Source: Actinokineospora bangkokensis
GTDB taxonomy: Bacteria > Actinomycetota > Actinomycetes > Mycobacteriales > Pseudonocardiaceae
NCBI RefSeq assembly: GCF_001940455.1
Contig: NZ_MKQR01000016.1
Span: 279,125 to 343,124 of the forward strand
Reading direction: 5' to 3'
DNA: 64,000 nucleotides
This document shows, piece after piece, positions 18,075-27,429 of the stretch (position 1 is the first letter of the stretch; every line of letters begins with the position of its first letter). The position numbers were made by a program, and so were the translations under genes. The notes under the pieces were generated by a model. That model saw nothing but the letters and a program-made list of their open reading frames with translations, had not been told where the DNA came from and did no database searches.

Positions 18075-18385
18075 CACCTGTCCAGCTCCCCCGCCCACTC
18101 CGGACGCAGTCCGGGCACCACGCGGCGGCCCGCGATCGGCACCAGGTCGACCTGGCGGTCGACACCGGGCTCGAACCGCACCGAGGTGCCCGCCGGGATG
18201 TCGAGGCGCTTGCCCCAGGCCGCCTCGCGGTCGAACTCCAGGCCGGGGTTCACCGCGGCGAAGTGGAAGTGCGAACCGACCTGCACCGGTCGGTCGGCCC
18301 CGTTGAGCACCGTGATCGTGGTGCGCTCGCGGCCGGGGTTCAGCTCCACCGGCTCGTCGCCGGGGATGATCTCGCCGGGGATCAC
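18074..18385 (-). CDS. ureB: Urease beta subunit
   Basis: A protein of 103 residues beginning [20 protein letters not shown], with [20 protein letters not shown], the canonical beta-subunit pattern. It packs on the alpha subunit and covers the active-site flap. It is separated from ureA by 97 bases that include a 14-base tandem repeat (CCTGGCTCGGCTGT at 18401 and 18415), and it overlaps ureC by one base. Confidence 0.95.
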   Translation of the reverse strand: MIPGEIIPGDEPVELNPGRERTTITVLNGADRPVQVGSHFHFAAVNPGLEFDREAAWGKRLDIPAGTSVRFEPGVDRQVDLVPIAGRRVVPGLRPEWAGELDR

Positions 18386-18482
18386 GGCGCCTCCCTTCGT
18401 CCTGGCTCGGCTGTCCTGGCTCGGCTGTCCTGCGCTGTCGGGGTGGGCCCGCCTGGGTGTCCCCGGGGCCGGACCGGGCGCC

Positions 18483-18785
18483 TCAGGGGATCGGGTCGTG
18501 CACCGTCACCAGCTTGGTGCCGTCCGGGAAGGTGGCCTCCACCTGCACCGACTCGATCATCTCCGGTACCCCGGGCAGCACCTGGGCGCGGTCGAGCACG
18601 GTGCGGCCGCTGGCCATCAGCTCCGCGACCGTCCGGCCGTCGCGGGCGCCCTCGAGCACGTGGGCGGTGATCAGCGCGACCGACTCGGGGTGGTTGAGCA
18701 GCACCCCGCGCTCCAGCCTGCGCCGGGCGACGTCCGCAGCGACGTGGACGAGGAGCTTGTCCCGCTCGTGCGGCGTGAGGTGCAT
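18483..18785 (-). CDS. ureA: Urease gamma subunit
   Basis: The first operon gene encodes 100 residues, [20 protein letters not shown] at the start, and [17 protein letters not shown] and [20 protein letters not shown] later. The separate gamma and beta subunits show the three-subunit bacterial urease. The 238 bases upstream, to ilvE on the other strand, should hold the operon promoter; no clear -35/-10 pair or regulator box was recognised there. Confidence 0.95.
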   Translation of the reverse strand: MHLTPHERDKLLVHVAADVARRRLERGVLLNHPESVALITAHVLEGARDGRTVAELMASGRTVLDRAQVLPGVPEMIESVQVEATFPDGTKLVTVHDPIP

Positions 18786-19023
18786 GCGCCGTGTTTACCA
18801 CGGGCGGTGGGACCTGAACGGCGGCGACACGTGGTGTTAACGAGCCGACGGGTGGCCGTGAGCGGAGCGCACGCCCACCCCGGCGGGTGGGTCCGGTCGG
18901 CCCAGTCGCGGCCCACGACCGGGCGCTGGGTGCGGAGCGCGGTCACGCCCCCGGTCGGCACCGGCCGGACCCGGAACGCGCGGAGGGCGCCCCCCGGCGG
19001 GCACCGGCGCTACGATCCGCCGC

Positions 19024-20109
19024 ATGACGGCCGACTTCCCCCTGCACCGCACGACCCGGCCGGTGGCAGACGACGAGCGCGCGGCGGCCCTGGCCGACCC
19101 CGGCTTCGGCAAGCACTTCACCGATCACATGGCCGCGGCCACGTGGACGCCGGAGGACGGCTGGCACGACCGCAGGGTGGGGCCGGTGGTGCCCTACTCG
19201 CTGCACCCGAGCGCGGCGGTGCTGCACTACGCGCAGGAGATCTTCGAGGGCCTCAAGGCCTACCGGCACGCCGACGGCAGCGTGTGGTTGTTCCGGCCCG
19301 AGCGCAACGCGGCCCGGTTCGCCGCCTCGGCGCGCCGGTTGACCCTGCCCGTGCTGCCCGAGGAGGACTTCCTGGCCAGCGTCGAGGGGCTGGTGCGCGC
19401 GGACGAGGCGTGGGTGCCCGCCGCGGGCGGCGAGCAGAGCCTCTACCTGCGGCCGTACATGTTCGCCAGCGAGGCGTTCCTGGGCGTGCGGCCCGCGCAC
19501 CGGGTGGAGTACGGGGTGATCGCCAGCCCGGCGGGGGCGTACTTCGGCTCCGGTGTGGTCGGGGTGACGCTGTGGATCAGCGCCGAGTTCACCCGGGCGG
19601 CCGCGGGCGGCACCGGCGCGGCCAAGTGCGGCGGCAACTACGCCGCGGGCCTGGCCGCCCAGCTGGAGGCCCGCGAGCACGGCTGCGACCAGGTCCTCTA
19701 CCTCGACGGCGCCGAGCACCGGTGGGTGGAGGAGTCGGGCACGATGAACGTGGCCCTGGTGACCTCGGCGGGGGAGCTGGTGACCCCGCAGCTGGGCACG
19801 ATCCTCGACGGCGTCACCCGGGCCAGCGTGCTGGACCTCGCCGTCGAGCACGGGCTGACCCCGGTGCAGCGCCCGATCTCGGTGGTGGAGCTGGCCGAGG
19901 GCTGTGCGAGCGGGTCGATCACCGAGGTGTTCGCCGTCGGCACCGCCGCGGTCATCACCCCGATCACCGGGTTCCGCGGCCCGGACCTGTCGATCACCGT
20001 AGGCGGTGGTGCCCCCGGGGCGACCACGCTGGCCCTGCGCGCCCACCTGCTCGACATCCAGCACGGGCGCGTCGAGGACACCCGGGGGTGGCTGCGCCGG
20101 GTGGTCTGA
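19024..20109 (+). CDS. ilvE: Branched-chain-amino-acid aminotransferase
   Basis: The 361-residue protein is a fold-type IV PLP enzyme of the class II IlvE group: GPVVPYSLHPSAAVLHYAQE, IFEGLKAY, GGTGAAKCGGNYAAGL (K holds PLP), EESGTMNV and SGSITEVFAVGTAAVITPI (phosphate-binding loop). It catalyses the last step of leucine, isoleucine and valine synthesis and the first step of their breakdown. It is transcribed alone, divergently from the urease operon. Confidence 0.94.
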   Translation: MTADFPLHRTTRPVADDERAAALADPGFGKHFTDHMAAATWTPEDGWHDRRVGPVVPYSLHPSAAVLHYAQEIFEGLKAYRHADGSVWLFRPERNAARFAASARRLTLPVLPEEDFLASVEGLVRADEAWVPAAGGEQSLYLRPYMFASEAFLGVRPAHRVEYGVIASPAGAYFGSGVVGVTLWISAEFTRAAAGGTGAAKCGGNYAAGLAAQLEAREHGCDQVLYLDGAEHRWVEESGTMNVALVTSAGELVTPQLGTILDGVTRASVLDLAVEHGLTPVQRPISVVELAEGCASGSITEVFAVGTAAVITPITGFRGPDLSITVGGGAPGATTLALRAHLLDIQHGRVEDTRGWLRRVV

Positions 20110-20161
20110 CGCGGCCCCGTCGCGCGCCGGGACCGGTGCCGCGTCCCGGTATGGTGCGGGA

Positions 20162-20938
20162 GTGGCGAACAGACAAGCGGATGGCGGTGTGACCGGGGTG
20201 GGTGGGGTGGACGACGCCGATGGCACTGCCGGGCTGCTGTCGCTGCAGTTCGCCGGGCTGACCCGGGGCCTGCTCGCCGCCGGGAGCGTGGCCGAGGTGC
20301 TGCGCCGCGTGGTCGACGCCGCGCTGCGGGTCGTCCCGGCCGCGGACGTGGTGTCGGTGACGCTGCGCGACCCCGATGGCGGCTTCCACACCCCGGTGGC
20401 CACCGACCCCGTGGCCGACCAGCTCGACGAGCTCCAGTACGAGTTCGGTGAGGGGCCGTGCGTCGAGGCGGCGAAGCCGGAGGGCCCCGCCTACGCCCTG
20501 AGCGACCACCTGGCCGCCGAGCCCCGGTGGCCGAGGTTCGGCGCGGCGGCGGCCGAGCACGGGTTCGGCTCGGTGTTCGCCGTGGCCCTGCTCCCCGACG
20601 ACCGCCCAGCCACCCTGACCGGGGCGCTCAACGTCTACTCCTACGGCGGCGGGCTCACCGCGGCCGACCTGGACGCGGCCCTGCTGCTGGCCACGCACGC
20701 CTCGCTGGCGCTGGCCGCGACCCGGGCGGTCGACTTCGCCGACCTCAAGGTCGCGCAGCTCAGCCGCGCGATCGAGACCAGGGACATCATCGGGCAGGCC
20801 AAGGGCATCCTCATGCAGCGGCGCGGCATCGATGCCGACGCCGCCTACGCGGTGCTGCGCGACACGTCCCAGCGGCTCAACATCAAGCTGTTCGAGATCG
20901 CGGAGACGCTCGCCACCCGCCGCGAGGAGCTGGGCTGA
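20162..20938 (+). CDS. GAF-ANTAR domain regulator
   Basis: GTG at 20162 gives 258 residues. A GAF domain (about residues 20-175) includes QYEFGEGPCVEAAKPEGPAY. A C-terminal ANTAR domain of about 60 residues (LKVAQLSRAIETRDIIGQAK, GILMQRRGIDADAAYAVLRD) folds as a three-helix RNA-binding unit. ANTAR proteins bind paired hexaloop hairpins in leader RNAs and prevent termination. The GAF ligand is unknown. GAF-ANTAR proteins are abundant in filamentous actinomycetes. It faces the monooxygenase gene 10 bases away. Confidence 0.9.
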   Translation: MANRQADGGVTGVGGVDDADGTAGLLSLQFAGLTRGLLAAGSVAEVLRRVVDAALRVVPAADVVSVTLRDPDGGFHTPVATDPVADQLDELQYEFGEGPCVEAAKPEGPAYALSDHLAAEPRWPRFGAAAAEHGFGSVFAVALLPDDRPATLTGALNVYSYGGGLTAADLDAALLLATHASLALAATRAVDFADLKVAQLSRAIETRDIIGQAKGILMQRRGIDADAAYAVLRDTSQRLNIKLFEIAETLATRREELG

Positions 20939-20948
20939 CCCGCGGCGC

Positions 20949-22424
20949 TCACCCCGCTTGCGCGGGCGCGTCCACGGTGGTCGGGGTGAACGCCCGCGGG
21001 TCGAACGTGCCGACCCGGCTGCGCAGCCGCGGCGTGGACCACGGCCAGATGAAGCTGTTGCGCCCGTTGGCGTCGAGGTAGTAGCTCGAACAGCCGCCGG
21101 TGTTGTACACGGTGCCCGCCACGGCCTGCTGCACCTCGGCGTTGAACGCGTCCTGCACCTCCCGGCGCACCGACATCGCCCGCCACCCGCGGTCGCGGGC
21201 GTGCGCGAGCGCGGAGCCCAGGTAGTCGAGCTGGGCCTCCAGGATCATGAACGCCGAGGAGTGCCCGGTGCCCAGGTTCGGCCCGAGCAGGGTGAACAGG
21301 TTGGGGAACCCCGCGGTCACGGTGCCCAGGTAGGCCTGCGGGCTGCCCTGCCAGTGCTCACCGAGGGTGCGACCCGCACCGTCGCGGACGAGGTCGGCCA
21401 ACGGCAGGTCGAGGATGTGGAAGCCGGTGCCCAGGATGATGGCGTCGACCTCCGCGGTGGTGCCGTCCACGGCGGTGACGGTGCTGCCGTCGATCCGCGC
21501 GACCGCGCTGTCCACCACAGACACCCCGGGGCTGGTCAGCGCGGGCAGGTACGCGTTGGAGAACAACAGCCGCTTGCACCCGATGGTGTAGTCGGGGGTG
21601 AGCTTGGCGCGCAGCGCGGGGTCGGCGACCTTCGCCCGCAGGTGCGCCCGGCCGATGGCCTGCACGACGCGCATGAACCGGGGGTGGCGGAAGCCGGTCC
21701 CCAGCGCCTCCATCGCCGCGTACTGCACCCCGCGCAGCCAGCGCTGGGTGGCGGGGAAAGCGCGCATCAGCGTGCGCAGCGCGGGCGCGACGCGCACGTC
21801 CGGCTTGGGCAGCACCCACTGCGCGGTGCGCTGGAACAGGTGCAGCGACCCCACCACCGGCGCGATCTCCGGGACGAACTGGACCGCCGAGGCCCCGGTG
21901 CCCAGCACCGCCACGCGCTTGCCCGCCAGGTCGTAGCCGTGGTTCCACCGGGCGGAGTGGAAGACCTCGCCCGGGAAGCCCGCCAGCCCGGGGATGTCGG
22001 GCACCAGCGGCTCGTTCCACGGGCCGGGGGCGGTGACGAGGAACCGGGCGTCGTACTCGCCGTCGGTGGTGTCCAGCCGCCAGCGCTGCGTGCAGGCGTC
22101 CCAGCGGGCGCCCAGCATCTCCACGCCGAAGCGGGTGTGCTCGGCCAGCCCGGCGCGGCGGGCCACGGCGCGCAGGTAGTCCAGGATCTCCGGCTGGGTG
22201 CCGTAGACGCGCGACCAGTCGGCGTTGGGGGCGTCGCTGAACGAGTACAGCGCCGAGGGCACGTCGCAGGCGCACCCGGGGTAGGTGTTGGCCCGCCAGG
22301 TGCCGCCGAAGTCGTCGGCCTTCTCCAGCACCGCGAAGTCCAGGCCGAGCCGCTGCAACCGGATGGCCGCCCCGATGCCGGAGCAGCCCGCGCCGACCAC
22401 GAGGACCTCGTACGAGCGGTTCAC
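20949..22424 (-). CDS. Flavin-containing (Baeyer-Villiger-type) monooxygenase
   Basis: The 491-residue protein has two Rossmann motifs, VVGAGCSGIGAAIR for FAD and VLGTGASAVQFVPEI for NADPH. Between them is the Baeyer-Villiger fingerprint FxGxxxHxxxW (FPGEVFHSARWNH). The C-terminus, with AFNAEVQQAVAGTVYNTGG, matches the actinobacterial group that includes MymA. It uses O2 and NADPH to insert oxygen into a ketone or to oxidise a heteroatom. The GTG start overlaps the patatin stop by 4 bases; it is the last gene of a four-gene operon. The substrate is unknown, probably lipid-like given the neighbours. Confidence 0.88.
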   Translation of the reverse strand: MNRSYEVLVVGAGCSGIGAAIRLQRLGLDFAVLEKADDFGGTWRANTYPGCACDVPSALYSFSDAPNADWSRVYGTQPEILDYLRAVARRAGLAEHTRFGVEMLGARWDACTQRWRLDTTDGEYDARFLVTAPGPWNEPLVPDIPGLAGFPGEVFHSARWNHGYDLAGKRVAVLGTGASAVQFVPEIAPVVGSLHLFQRTAQWVLPKPDVRVAPALRTLMRAFPATQRWLRGVQYAAMEALGTGFRHPRFMRVVQAIGRAHLRAKVADPALRAKLTPDYTIGCKRLLFSNAYLPALTSPGVSVVDSAVARIDGSTVTAVDGTTAEVDAIILGTGFHILDLPLADLVRDGAGRTLGEHWQGSPQAYLGTVTAGFPNLFTLLGPNLGTGHSSAFMILEAQLDYLGSALAHARDRGWRAMSVRREVQDAFNAEVQQAVAGTVYNTGGCSSYYLDANGRNSFIWPWSTPRLRSRVGTFDPRAFTPTTVDAPAQAG

Positions 22425-23308
22425 GCGTCCTCCCGGGCTGTGGTGCGCAGTGCGACCTCCGCCACCGCGGGGACGCGGCGCCGGTCCATGAAGTTGGGGC
22501 CCATCACGGCCAGGGCCTCGGCGGTCGGCTCCACGCGCAGCACGCGCGCGCCGGTGCGCCGCAGCACCCGCTCCTCGGCGTCGAGCCTGCGGGTCATCGG
22601 CCCGCGCAGCAGCCGCTCCACCCGGTCCAGGCCGCGCGCGGGGACCGGCCCCGACGAGGTCATGGGGGCGACCACGACGACCTCGTCGAGGCCGAAGGGG
22701 GCGAGCAGGTCGGCCGAGGTGGGCGAGACGGTGCCGCCGTCGACGTACTCCCTCCCGCCGACCACCACCGGCGGGAACCACCCCGGGATGGCCCAGGACG
22801 CGGCCAGCGCCGGGCCGAGCGGTTCCCGCAGCGGCACGCGCTTGCCGGTGCGCCGGTCGGCGGCGATGAGCATGAGGTTCGGGTGCTGGACCGACGGGGC
22901 CAGCGCCGCGCCCAGCCGCAGCAGCCAGGAGTTGTCCCCGGAGCCGAGCGGGAGCAGCCCGGCCGCGGCGGCGGTGCCGTCCACCCGGCCGCGCAGCCGG
23001 GCCCGCAGCAACCCGGGGGCGGCGAACCCCGGCCGGGGCAGCGGCGGCACCCCGCCGGGCCCGGCGGCGAAGTGCTCCAGCAGCAGCTCGGGGGCGCCCG
23101 CGCTGCCGAGCCGGGCCGCCAGCACCTCGTCGAGGTCGAACCCGGCGGCCAGGATGGCCGCCAGCTCCGCGCCGCCGGAGGTGCCGACGACGACCTCCGC
23201 CGACACCGGGTCCCAGCCCAGCTCCCGGCGCAGGCTGTGCAGGGCGGCCACCGACCAGGTCAGCCCGAGCGTGCCGCCGCACCCGAGGACGAGCCCGCGC
23301 CGGGTCAC
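22421..23308 (-). CDS. Patatin-like phospholipase/acyl hydrolase
   Basis: The product, 295 residues from GTG, has the patatin oxyanion loop GCGGTLGLTW, the nucleophile elbow VVGTSGGAEL (Ser), and the catalytic Asp in YVDGGTVSPTSADLL. The Ser-Asp dyad is therefore complete. It should release fatty acids from lipids or esters. It overlaps both neighbours by 4 bases (GTGA), so the ligase, patatin and monooxygenase are made as a set. Confidence 0.87.
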   Translation of the reverse strand: MTRRGLVLGCGGTLGLTWSVAALHSLRRELGWDPVSAEVVVGTSGGAELAAILAAGFDLDEVLAARLGSAGAPELLLEHFAAGPGGVPPLPRPGFAAPGLLRARLRGRVDGTAAAAGLLPLGSGDNSWLLRLGAALAPSVQHPNLMLIAADRRTGKRVPLREPLGPALAASWAIPGWFPPVVVGGREYVDGGTVSPTSADLLAPFGLDEVVVVAPMTSSGPVPARGLDRVERLLRGPMTRRLDAEERVLRRTGARVLRVEPTAEALAVMGPNFMDRRRVPAVAEVALRTTAREDA

Positions 23309-24915
23309 GACGGCAGCTCCCGCTTGAGCAGCTTGCCGGTGGGCGTGCGCGGCAGCTCGTCGAGGAAGTGCACGTCGCGGGGCACCTTGTAGCGGGCCAG
23401 GTTGGCCCGGACGTGGGCGGTCAGTTCCCCGGCGGTGGGCCGGGCGCCCCTGGTGACCACGTAGGCGACGAGCCGCTGGCCGAACTCGGCGTCGTCCACG
23501 CCCAGCACCGCCACGTCGACGACCGCCGGGTGCCGGGCCAGGCAGTCCTCGACCTCCTGCGGGTACACGTTCTCCCCACCGGAGACGATCATGTCGTCGG
23601 CCCGACCCTCGACGTAGAGCCTGCCCTCGGCGTCGAGCCTGCCCAGGTCGCCGGTGTCCATCAGGCCGTCGACGACCTCCTTGGTGGACCCGGTGCGGTG
23701 GCCCTCGAAGTGCTGCTGCCCGCCGACGAAGATCGTCCCGGACCGGCCGGTGGGCACCGGGGCCCGGTCGCCGTCGAGGATCCTGATCGGCACGCCGATC
23801 GTGGGCCTGCCCACCGTGCCCGCCCCGGCGCGCAGGTCCGCGGGGGTGGCCAGTGCGGCGATGCCGGTCTCGCTGGAGCCGTAGCCGTTGTAGAGCACGT
23901 CCCCGAACTCGGCCATGAACCGCTCGGCCAGCTCCGGCCGCAGCGCCGACCCGCCGGAGAGCACCGTGCGCAGGCCCCGCAGGTCGTGCGCCCGCCGGAC
24001 CGGCTCCGGCAGGGCCAGGACGCGCTGCAGCATCACCGGCACCACGGCGAGGAAGGCCACCCGGTGCGCGGCGACGTCGGCCAGCGCGCGCTCGGGGTCG
24101 AAGCGGCGGCGCAGCACCACCGGGCAGCGCACGAACAGCGCCAGCGCCCACATCGCCAGGCCGAACCCGTGGAACAGCGGCACCGCGATGTGCATCGGGT
24201 CACCCGAGCGCATCCCCGTCCTGCGGATGATGGTGACCGCCGGGCTGAGCACTGACATGGGGCTGAGCTTGCGCGCCGCGCCCTTGGGGGTGCCGGTCGT
24301 CCCGGAGGTGAGGATGGTGACCTTCCCCGCGGGCACCCTGCCCCGCGGGGTGAACCGGCCGTGCCCGGCGACCAGCTCGTCCACCGTGGGCACCGGCAGG
24401 TCCGCGCCGTCGTGCCACGCCGCGACCACCGGCACCGGTGACTCGGGCAGCAGCGGCAGGAACTCGGCGTCGACCACCAGCAGGTCGGGGGTCACCCGCG
24501 CCCAGATCCCGGCCAGCTGCGGTGCGGAGAACTCGGTGTTGAGGTAGACGACGTCCGCGCCCAGCAGCGCCGCCGCGACCGTCGCCAGCACCCAGCCGCG
24601 GTGGTTGCGGCACATGATGGCGACGGTGGCGCCCGGGGCCGGGCGGTGGCGCTCGACGATGCCCTGGGCCAGCCTGCGCGCGGCGTCGTCGAGCTCGGCG
24701 AAGGTCAGGGTGCCCAGGTCGTCGACCAGCCCGGGGTAGTTGGGGCGGTGCTCGGCGGCGAGGGCGAGCAGGGTGGCCGCGGAGGTGCCGGTGGTGCGCA
24801 GGGCGCGCGCCGAGGCCTTGAGGTGGCGCGGCCGGGCCTGGCGGGCCAGGCCGGTGCTGGCCAGCGCGGCGACGGCGCTGCCGAGCACGGCCGCCGTCGG
24901 GGGCAGCTGCGGCAT
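23305..24915 (-). CDS. Acyl-CoA synthetase (AMP-dependent ligase)
   Basis: This 536-residue ligase has all ANL motifs: ILTSGTTGTPKGAARKL (P-loop), YNGYGSSETG, MDTGDLGRLD, SGGENVYPQEVEDCL and PTGKLLKREL with the catalytic lysine. It activates a carboxylic acid to an acyl-AMP and then acyl-CoA. It resembles the FadD13-type ligases that sit with monooxygenases and SDRs in mycolata. The ATG at 24915 overlaps the SDR stop by one base. Confidence 0.9.
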   Translation of the reverse strand: MPQLPPTAAVLGSAVAALASTGLARQARPRHLKASARALRTTGTSAATLLALAAEHRPNYPGLVDDLGTLTFAELDDAARRLAQGIVERHRPAPGATVAIMCRNHRGWVLATVAAALLGADVVYLNTEFSAPQLAGIWARVTPDLLVVDAEFLPLLPESPVPVVAAWHDGADLPVPTVDELVAGHGRFTPRGRVPAGKVTILTSGTTGTPKGAARKLSPMSVLSPAVTIIRRTGMRSGDPMHIAVPLFHGFGLAMWALALFVRCPVVLRRRFDPERALADVAAHRVAFLAVVPVMLQRVLALPEPVRRAHDLRGLRTVLSGGSALRPELAERFMAEFGDVLYNGYGSSETGIAALATPADLRAGAGTVGRPTIGVPIRILDGDRAPVPTGRSGTIFVGGQQHFEGHRTGSTKEVVDGLMDTGDLGRLDAEGRLYVEGRADDMIVSGGENVYPQEVEDCLARHPAVVDVAVLGVDDAEFGQRLVAYVVTRGARPTAGELTAHVRANLARYKVPRDVHFLDELPRTPTGKLLKRELPS

Positions 24916-25847
24916 CAGAGCTCATCCTCCCGGGTGGGCAGGCCGGAGCCCGCGGGGCGCTGCTGCCTGCGCTGGTGGCCGACGGCGAACCGCCTGCTCA
25001 CCACGACCTCCAGCGGCCTGCGCACGGCGGCGGTGACGACCTCGGCCACGTCGGCCCACCAGGGGCTGATCTTGGCGGGTCTGTCCACGATGGCCCGGCA
25101 GACGACCTCCGCCGCCTCCGCCGGGGTCAGCCCGGGGACGTTGTCGAAGGTCCTGGTCGGCGCGCTCATCCGCGTCTTGATCAGTGCCATGTAGATCGAC
25201 GTGGCGGTCACGCCGTCGGCGGTGGCCTCGGCGGCGACGCTGCGGAAGAACACGTCGAAGGCGGTCTTGGAGGCCTGGTAGGCCGCCCACCGCGGGGCGG
25301 GCGGGATGCGCACCCCGATGGTGGAGATGTTGACCAGGTGCCCGCCGCGGCGCTCGCGCATCGAGGGCAGCAGGCCCAGCACCAGCCTGACCGGGCCGAG
25401 GTAGTTGATCGCGATGGTGCGCTCGAAGTCGTGCATGCGGGTGTAGGAGGCGTCGATGGCCCGCCGGATCGACTTGCCCGCGTTGCTGACCAGCACGTCG
25501 ACGTGCCCGTGCTCGGCCAGCACCCGCTCCACCAGCGCGGCCACCGCGTCCAGGTCGGTGAGGTCGGTCGGGTACGCGTACGCGTCGGCCCCCGCGTCGG
25601 CGAGGTCCTTGACCACCTCGCGCAGCCGGTCCTCCGTGCGCGCCACCAGCAGCACCGTCGCCCCGGCGTGCGCGAGGCGACGCGCCGTGGCCTCACCCAA
25701 CCCGAAGGAGGCGCCGGTGACCAGTACGATCCTGCCCTGGACCGCCTCGCGCAGCGCCCGTTCGTCGACCCCGCCGCGCGGGTTGGTCAACCAGTCCGCC
25801 AGGGGACCGCGGGCCAGTGCCGTGAGCACCGGGGTGATGCCAGCCAT
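24915..25847 (-). CDS. Short-chain dehydrogenase/reductase
   Basis: The first gene of the operon gives 310 residues from ATG 25847 (a GTG 9 bases earlier is also possible). It is a classical SDR: VLVTGASFGLGEATARRL, VLVSNAGKS, then NISTIG and AAYQASKTAF carrying the catalytic Ser, Tyr and Lys. The C-terminal extension (VVSRRFAVGHQRRQQRPAG) and the N-terminal leader MAGITPVLTALARGPLADWL resemble SadH-like lipid reductases. It would interconvert a ketone and an alcohol, consistent with supplying or using the monooxygenase substrate. Confidence 0.88.
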   Translation of the reverse strand: MAGITPVLTALARGPLADWLTNPRGGVDERALREAVQGRIVLVTGASFGLGEATARRLAHAGATVLLVARTEDRLREVVKDLADAGADAYAYPTDLTDLDAVAALVERVLAEHGHVDVLVSNAGKSIRRAIDASYTRMHDFERTIAINYLGPVRLVLGLLPSMRERRGGHLVNISTIGVRIPPAPRWAAYQASKTAFDVFFRSVAAEATADGVTATSIYMALIKTRMSAPTRTFDNVPGLTPAEAAEVVCRAIVDRPAKISPWWADVAEVVTAAVRRPLEVVVSRRFAVGHQRRQQRPAGSGLPTREDEL

Positions 25848-25928
25848 GTTCCCCACCCACCGTTGGGATAATGTGGATTTTTGAATACCGGTACGATCCG
25901 TTCCCTGTCAACCTGTAGAGTTGAGCAC

Positions 25929-26540
25929 ATGTCGCGTCTGACCCGGGTCGAGAGCCAGACCCGCAACCGCGAGACGCTGCTGCGGACCGCGCGGCAGATG
26001 TTCCTCGCCGACGGCTACCACGCGACCTCCATCGCGCGCATCGCCGAGGCCGCGGGCTTCAGCACCGGCGCCGTGTACTCGAACTTCGAGGGCAAGGCCG
26101 AGATCGCGCTGCTGGTCCTGCGCGACATCCACAGCGAGCAGCTCGGCGCCCTCCGCGCCATGATCGCCGAACCCCTCGACGTCGACGACCAGCTCGGCCG
26201 CCTGCACGCCTGGGCCACCGAGGCCATGGCCTGCGGCTGGCCCCGCCTGGAGCTGGAGTTCGCCCTCGACGCCCGCACCGAGGACGCCCTGGTCAAGGTG
26301 GAGGCCGACCGCCAGCGCTCCACCGTCGACTACCTCACCGGCGTCATCGAACAGCGCCTCGCCGCCATCGGCGCCGACACCGGAGCCGTCCCCCTCCGCC
26401 ACCTCGTCGAAGCAGGCGTCAACCTCGCCATCGGCCTCGCCACCCGCAGCGTCATCGACCCCAAGGTCAACGCCGACAGCCTGGTCAACATCATCCGCAC
26501 CACCCTGGCTGTCATCCCCCGCCACCCGGTGCGCGACTAG
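25929..26540 (+). CDS. TetR-family regulator, divergent from the lipid operon
   Basis: ATG at 25929 gives 203 residues. The TetR helix-turn-helix is at about residues 10-55 (RETLLRTARQMFLADGYHAT, SIARIAEAAGFSTGAVYSNF), followed by a variable ligand domain. The frame is open 48 bases further upstream but without a ribosome site. It is transcribed away from the SDR-ligase-patatin-monooxygenase operon across 81 bases that contain the palindrome TACCGGTA (25886-25893), so it is the likely repressor of that operon. Confidence 0.85.
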   Translation: MSRLTRVESQTRNRETLLRTARQMFLADGYHATSIARIAEAAGFSTGAVYSNFEGKAEIALLVLRDIHSEQLGALRAMIAEPLDVDDQLGRLHAWATEAMACGWPRLELEFALDARTEDALVKVEADRQRSTVDYLTGVIEQRLAAIGADTGAVPLRHLVEAGVNLAIGLATRSVIDPKVNADSLVNIIRTTLAVIPRHPVRD

Positions 26541-26560
26541 CACTCCCCCTCCACCAACCA

Positions 26561-26583
26561 CCACGCCCCGCGCACCGGCGTGG
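26561..26583 (+). terminator. Hairpin after the TetR gene
   Basis: CCACGCC (26561-26567) pairs with GGCGTGG (26577-26583) around a 9-base loop, followed by CATTTGT, 21 bases beyond the TetR stop. A modest but well-placed terminator. Confidence 0.55.
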
Positions 26584-27429
26584 CATTTGTCGCGCCCTCA
26601 CATCGCGACTCCCACCCGCATCTCCCGCTCGAACCCCCACCATGCACAAATCCCCCGCCCCAGCACCACGACAATGATCACACCCGCGCACCCACCCGCA
26701 GACCGCCGCGTCCCACCGGTCGTCGACGCCCCAACAGCCGCACCTGAGCACCCCACAGCGCGCCTCCCCACCCTCACCGTCCGCGAGCACCGCGAGCCCA
26801 CGCCCCGCTCGCCCCACCCCGGCAGCCCGCATCCACCCCGCCTTCCCTACCTCCTCCACACCCCCTCGCTCTCCGCACCCGCACCTTCACCCGCTCCCGA
26901 CGTCACTACCCACATCCGCCCCCCGCCTCCATGGTTGGCACCACGCCCCCCGCCTGGCACCACCCGCGCACACAACGCCAAGCACCGCCCACCGCCACCC
27001 CACGCTCACGCACCCACCCGGTCCTGAGCACATGTAGCCGCCCTCCCGTGGCCACCCCCATCCCACCAATCCAGCCCAGCACCATCCCGCGCGTCACCAG
27101 TCATTCCCCCGCGTCCCGCGCCCCGCGCCCCGCGCCCCGCGCCCCGCGCCCCGCGCCCCGCGCCCCGCGCCCCGCGCCCCGACGCAGGCTCCCAGCCCCC
27201 GGCCAGGTACGCATGCCTTCCTCGTACCTTCCTCACGCCCGACCAACGTGCGCCAGCCTGCTTGCAAATCCGCCGACCCCAGGCCCGCTCTCCCAGCGAA
27301 CACCTGCGCAGCAGGCTAAGACTCTCGTTCAGCTCGCCACTAGCCCTGCACGCACCCAACTATCCATAATAGACACTTACCGTCAACGCGCGTCTCGTCG
27401 GCACCCCACAGCTCGCTGCCCGACAACTC
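26584..27429. other. Non-coding, extremely C-rich (plus strand) stretch
   Basis: No gene is supported here. The plus strand is made mostly of C and A with very little G, giving long proline/histidine/threonine-rich nonsense reading frames on both strands. It contains one perfect heptamer tandem array (27115-27180). The stretch lies downstream of both the TetR gene and the M17-like gene, so it is a double 3' flank without an obvious role. Confidence 0.6.
27115..27180. repeat. Tandem heptamer repeat CCCCGCG (about 9 copies)
   Basis: The unit CCCCGCG is repeated head to tail without error for about 66 bases. On the minus strand this is a run of GGGG tracts with 3-base CGC loops, an ideal G-quadruplex-forming pattern. 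It lies about 250 bases downstream of the M17-like gene on that gene's own strand. Confidence 0.9.

Noticed and set aside
16356-20192. Open frame of 1278 codons opposite the urease genes
   Set aside because: It is antisense to ureC, ureB and ureA, which are unmistakable; the product is Gly/Arg/Val-rich nonsense.
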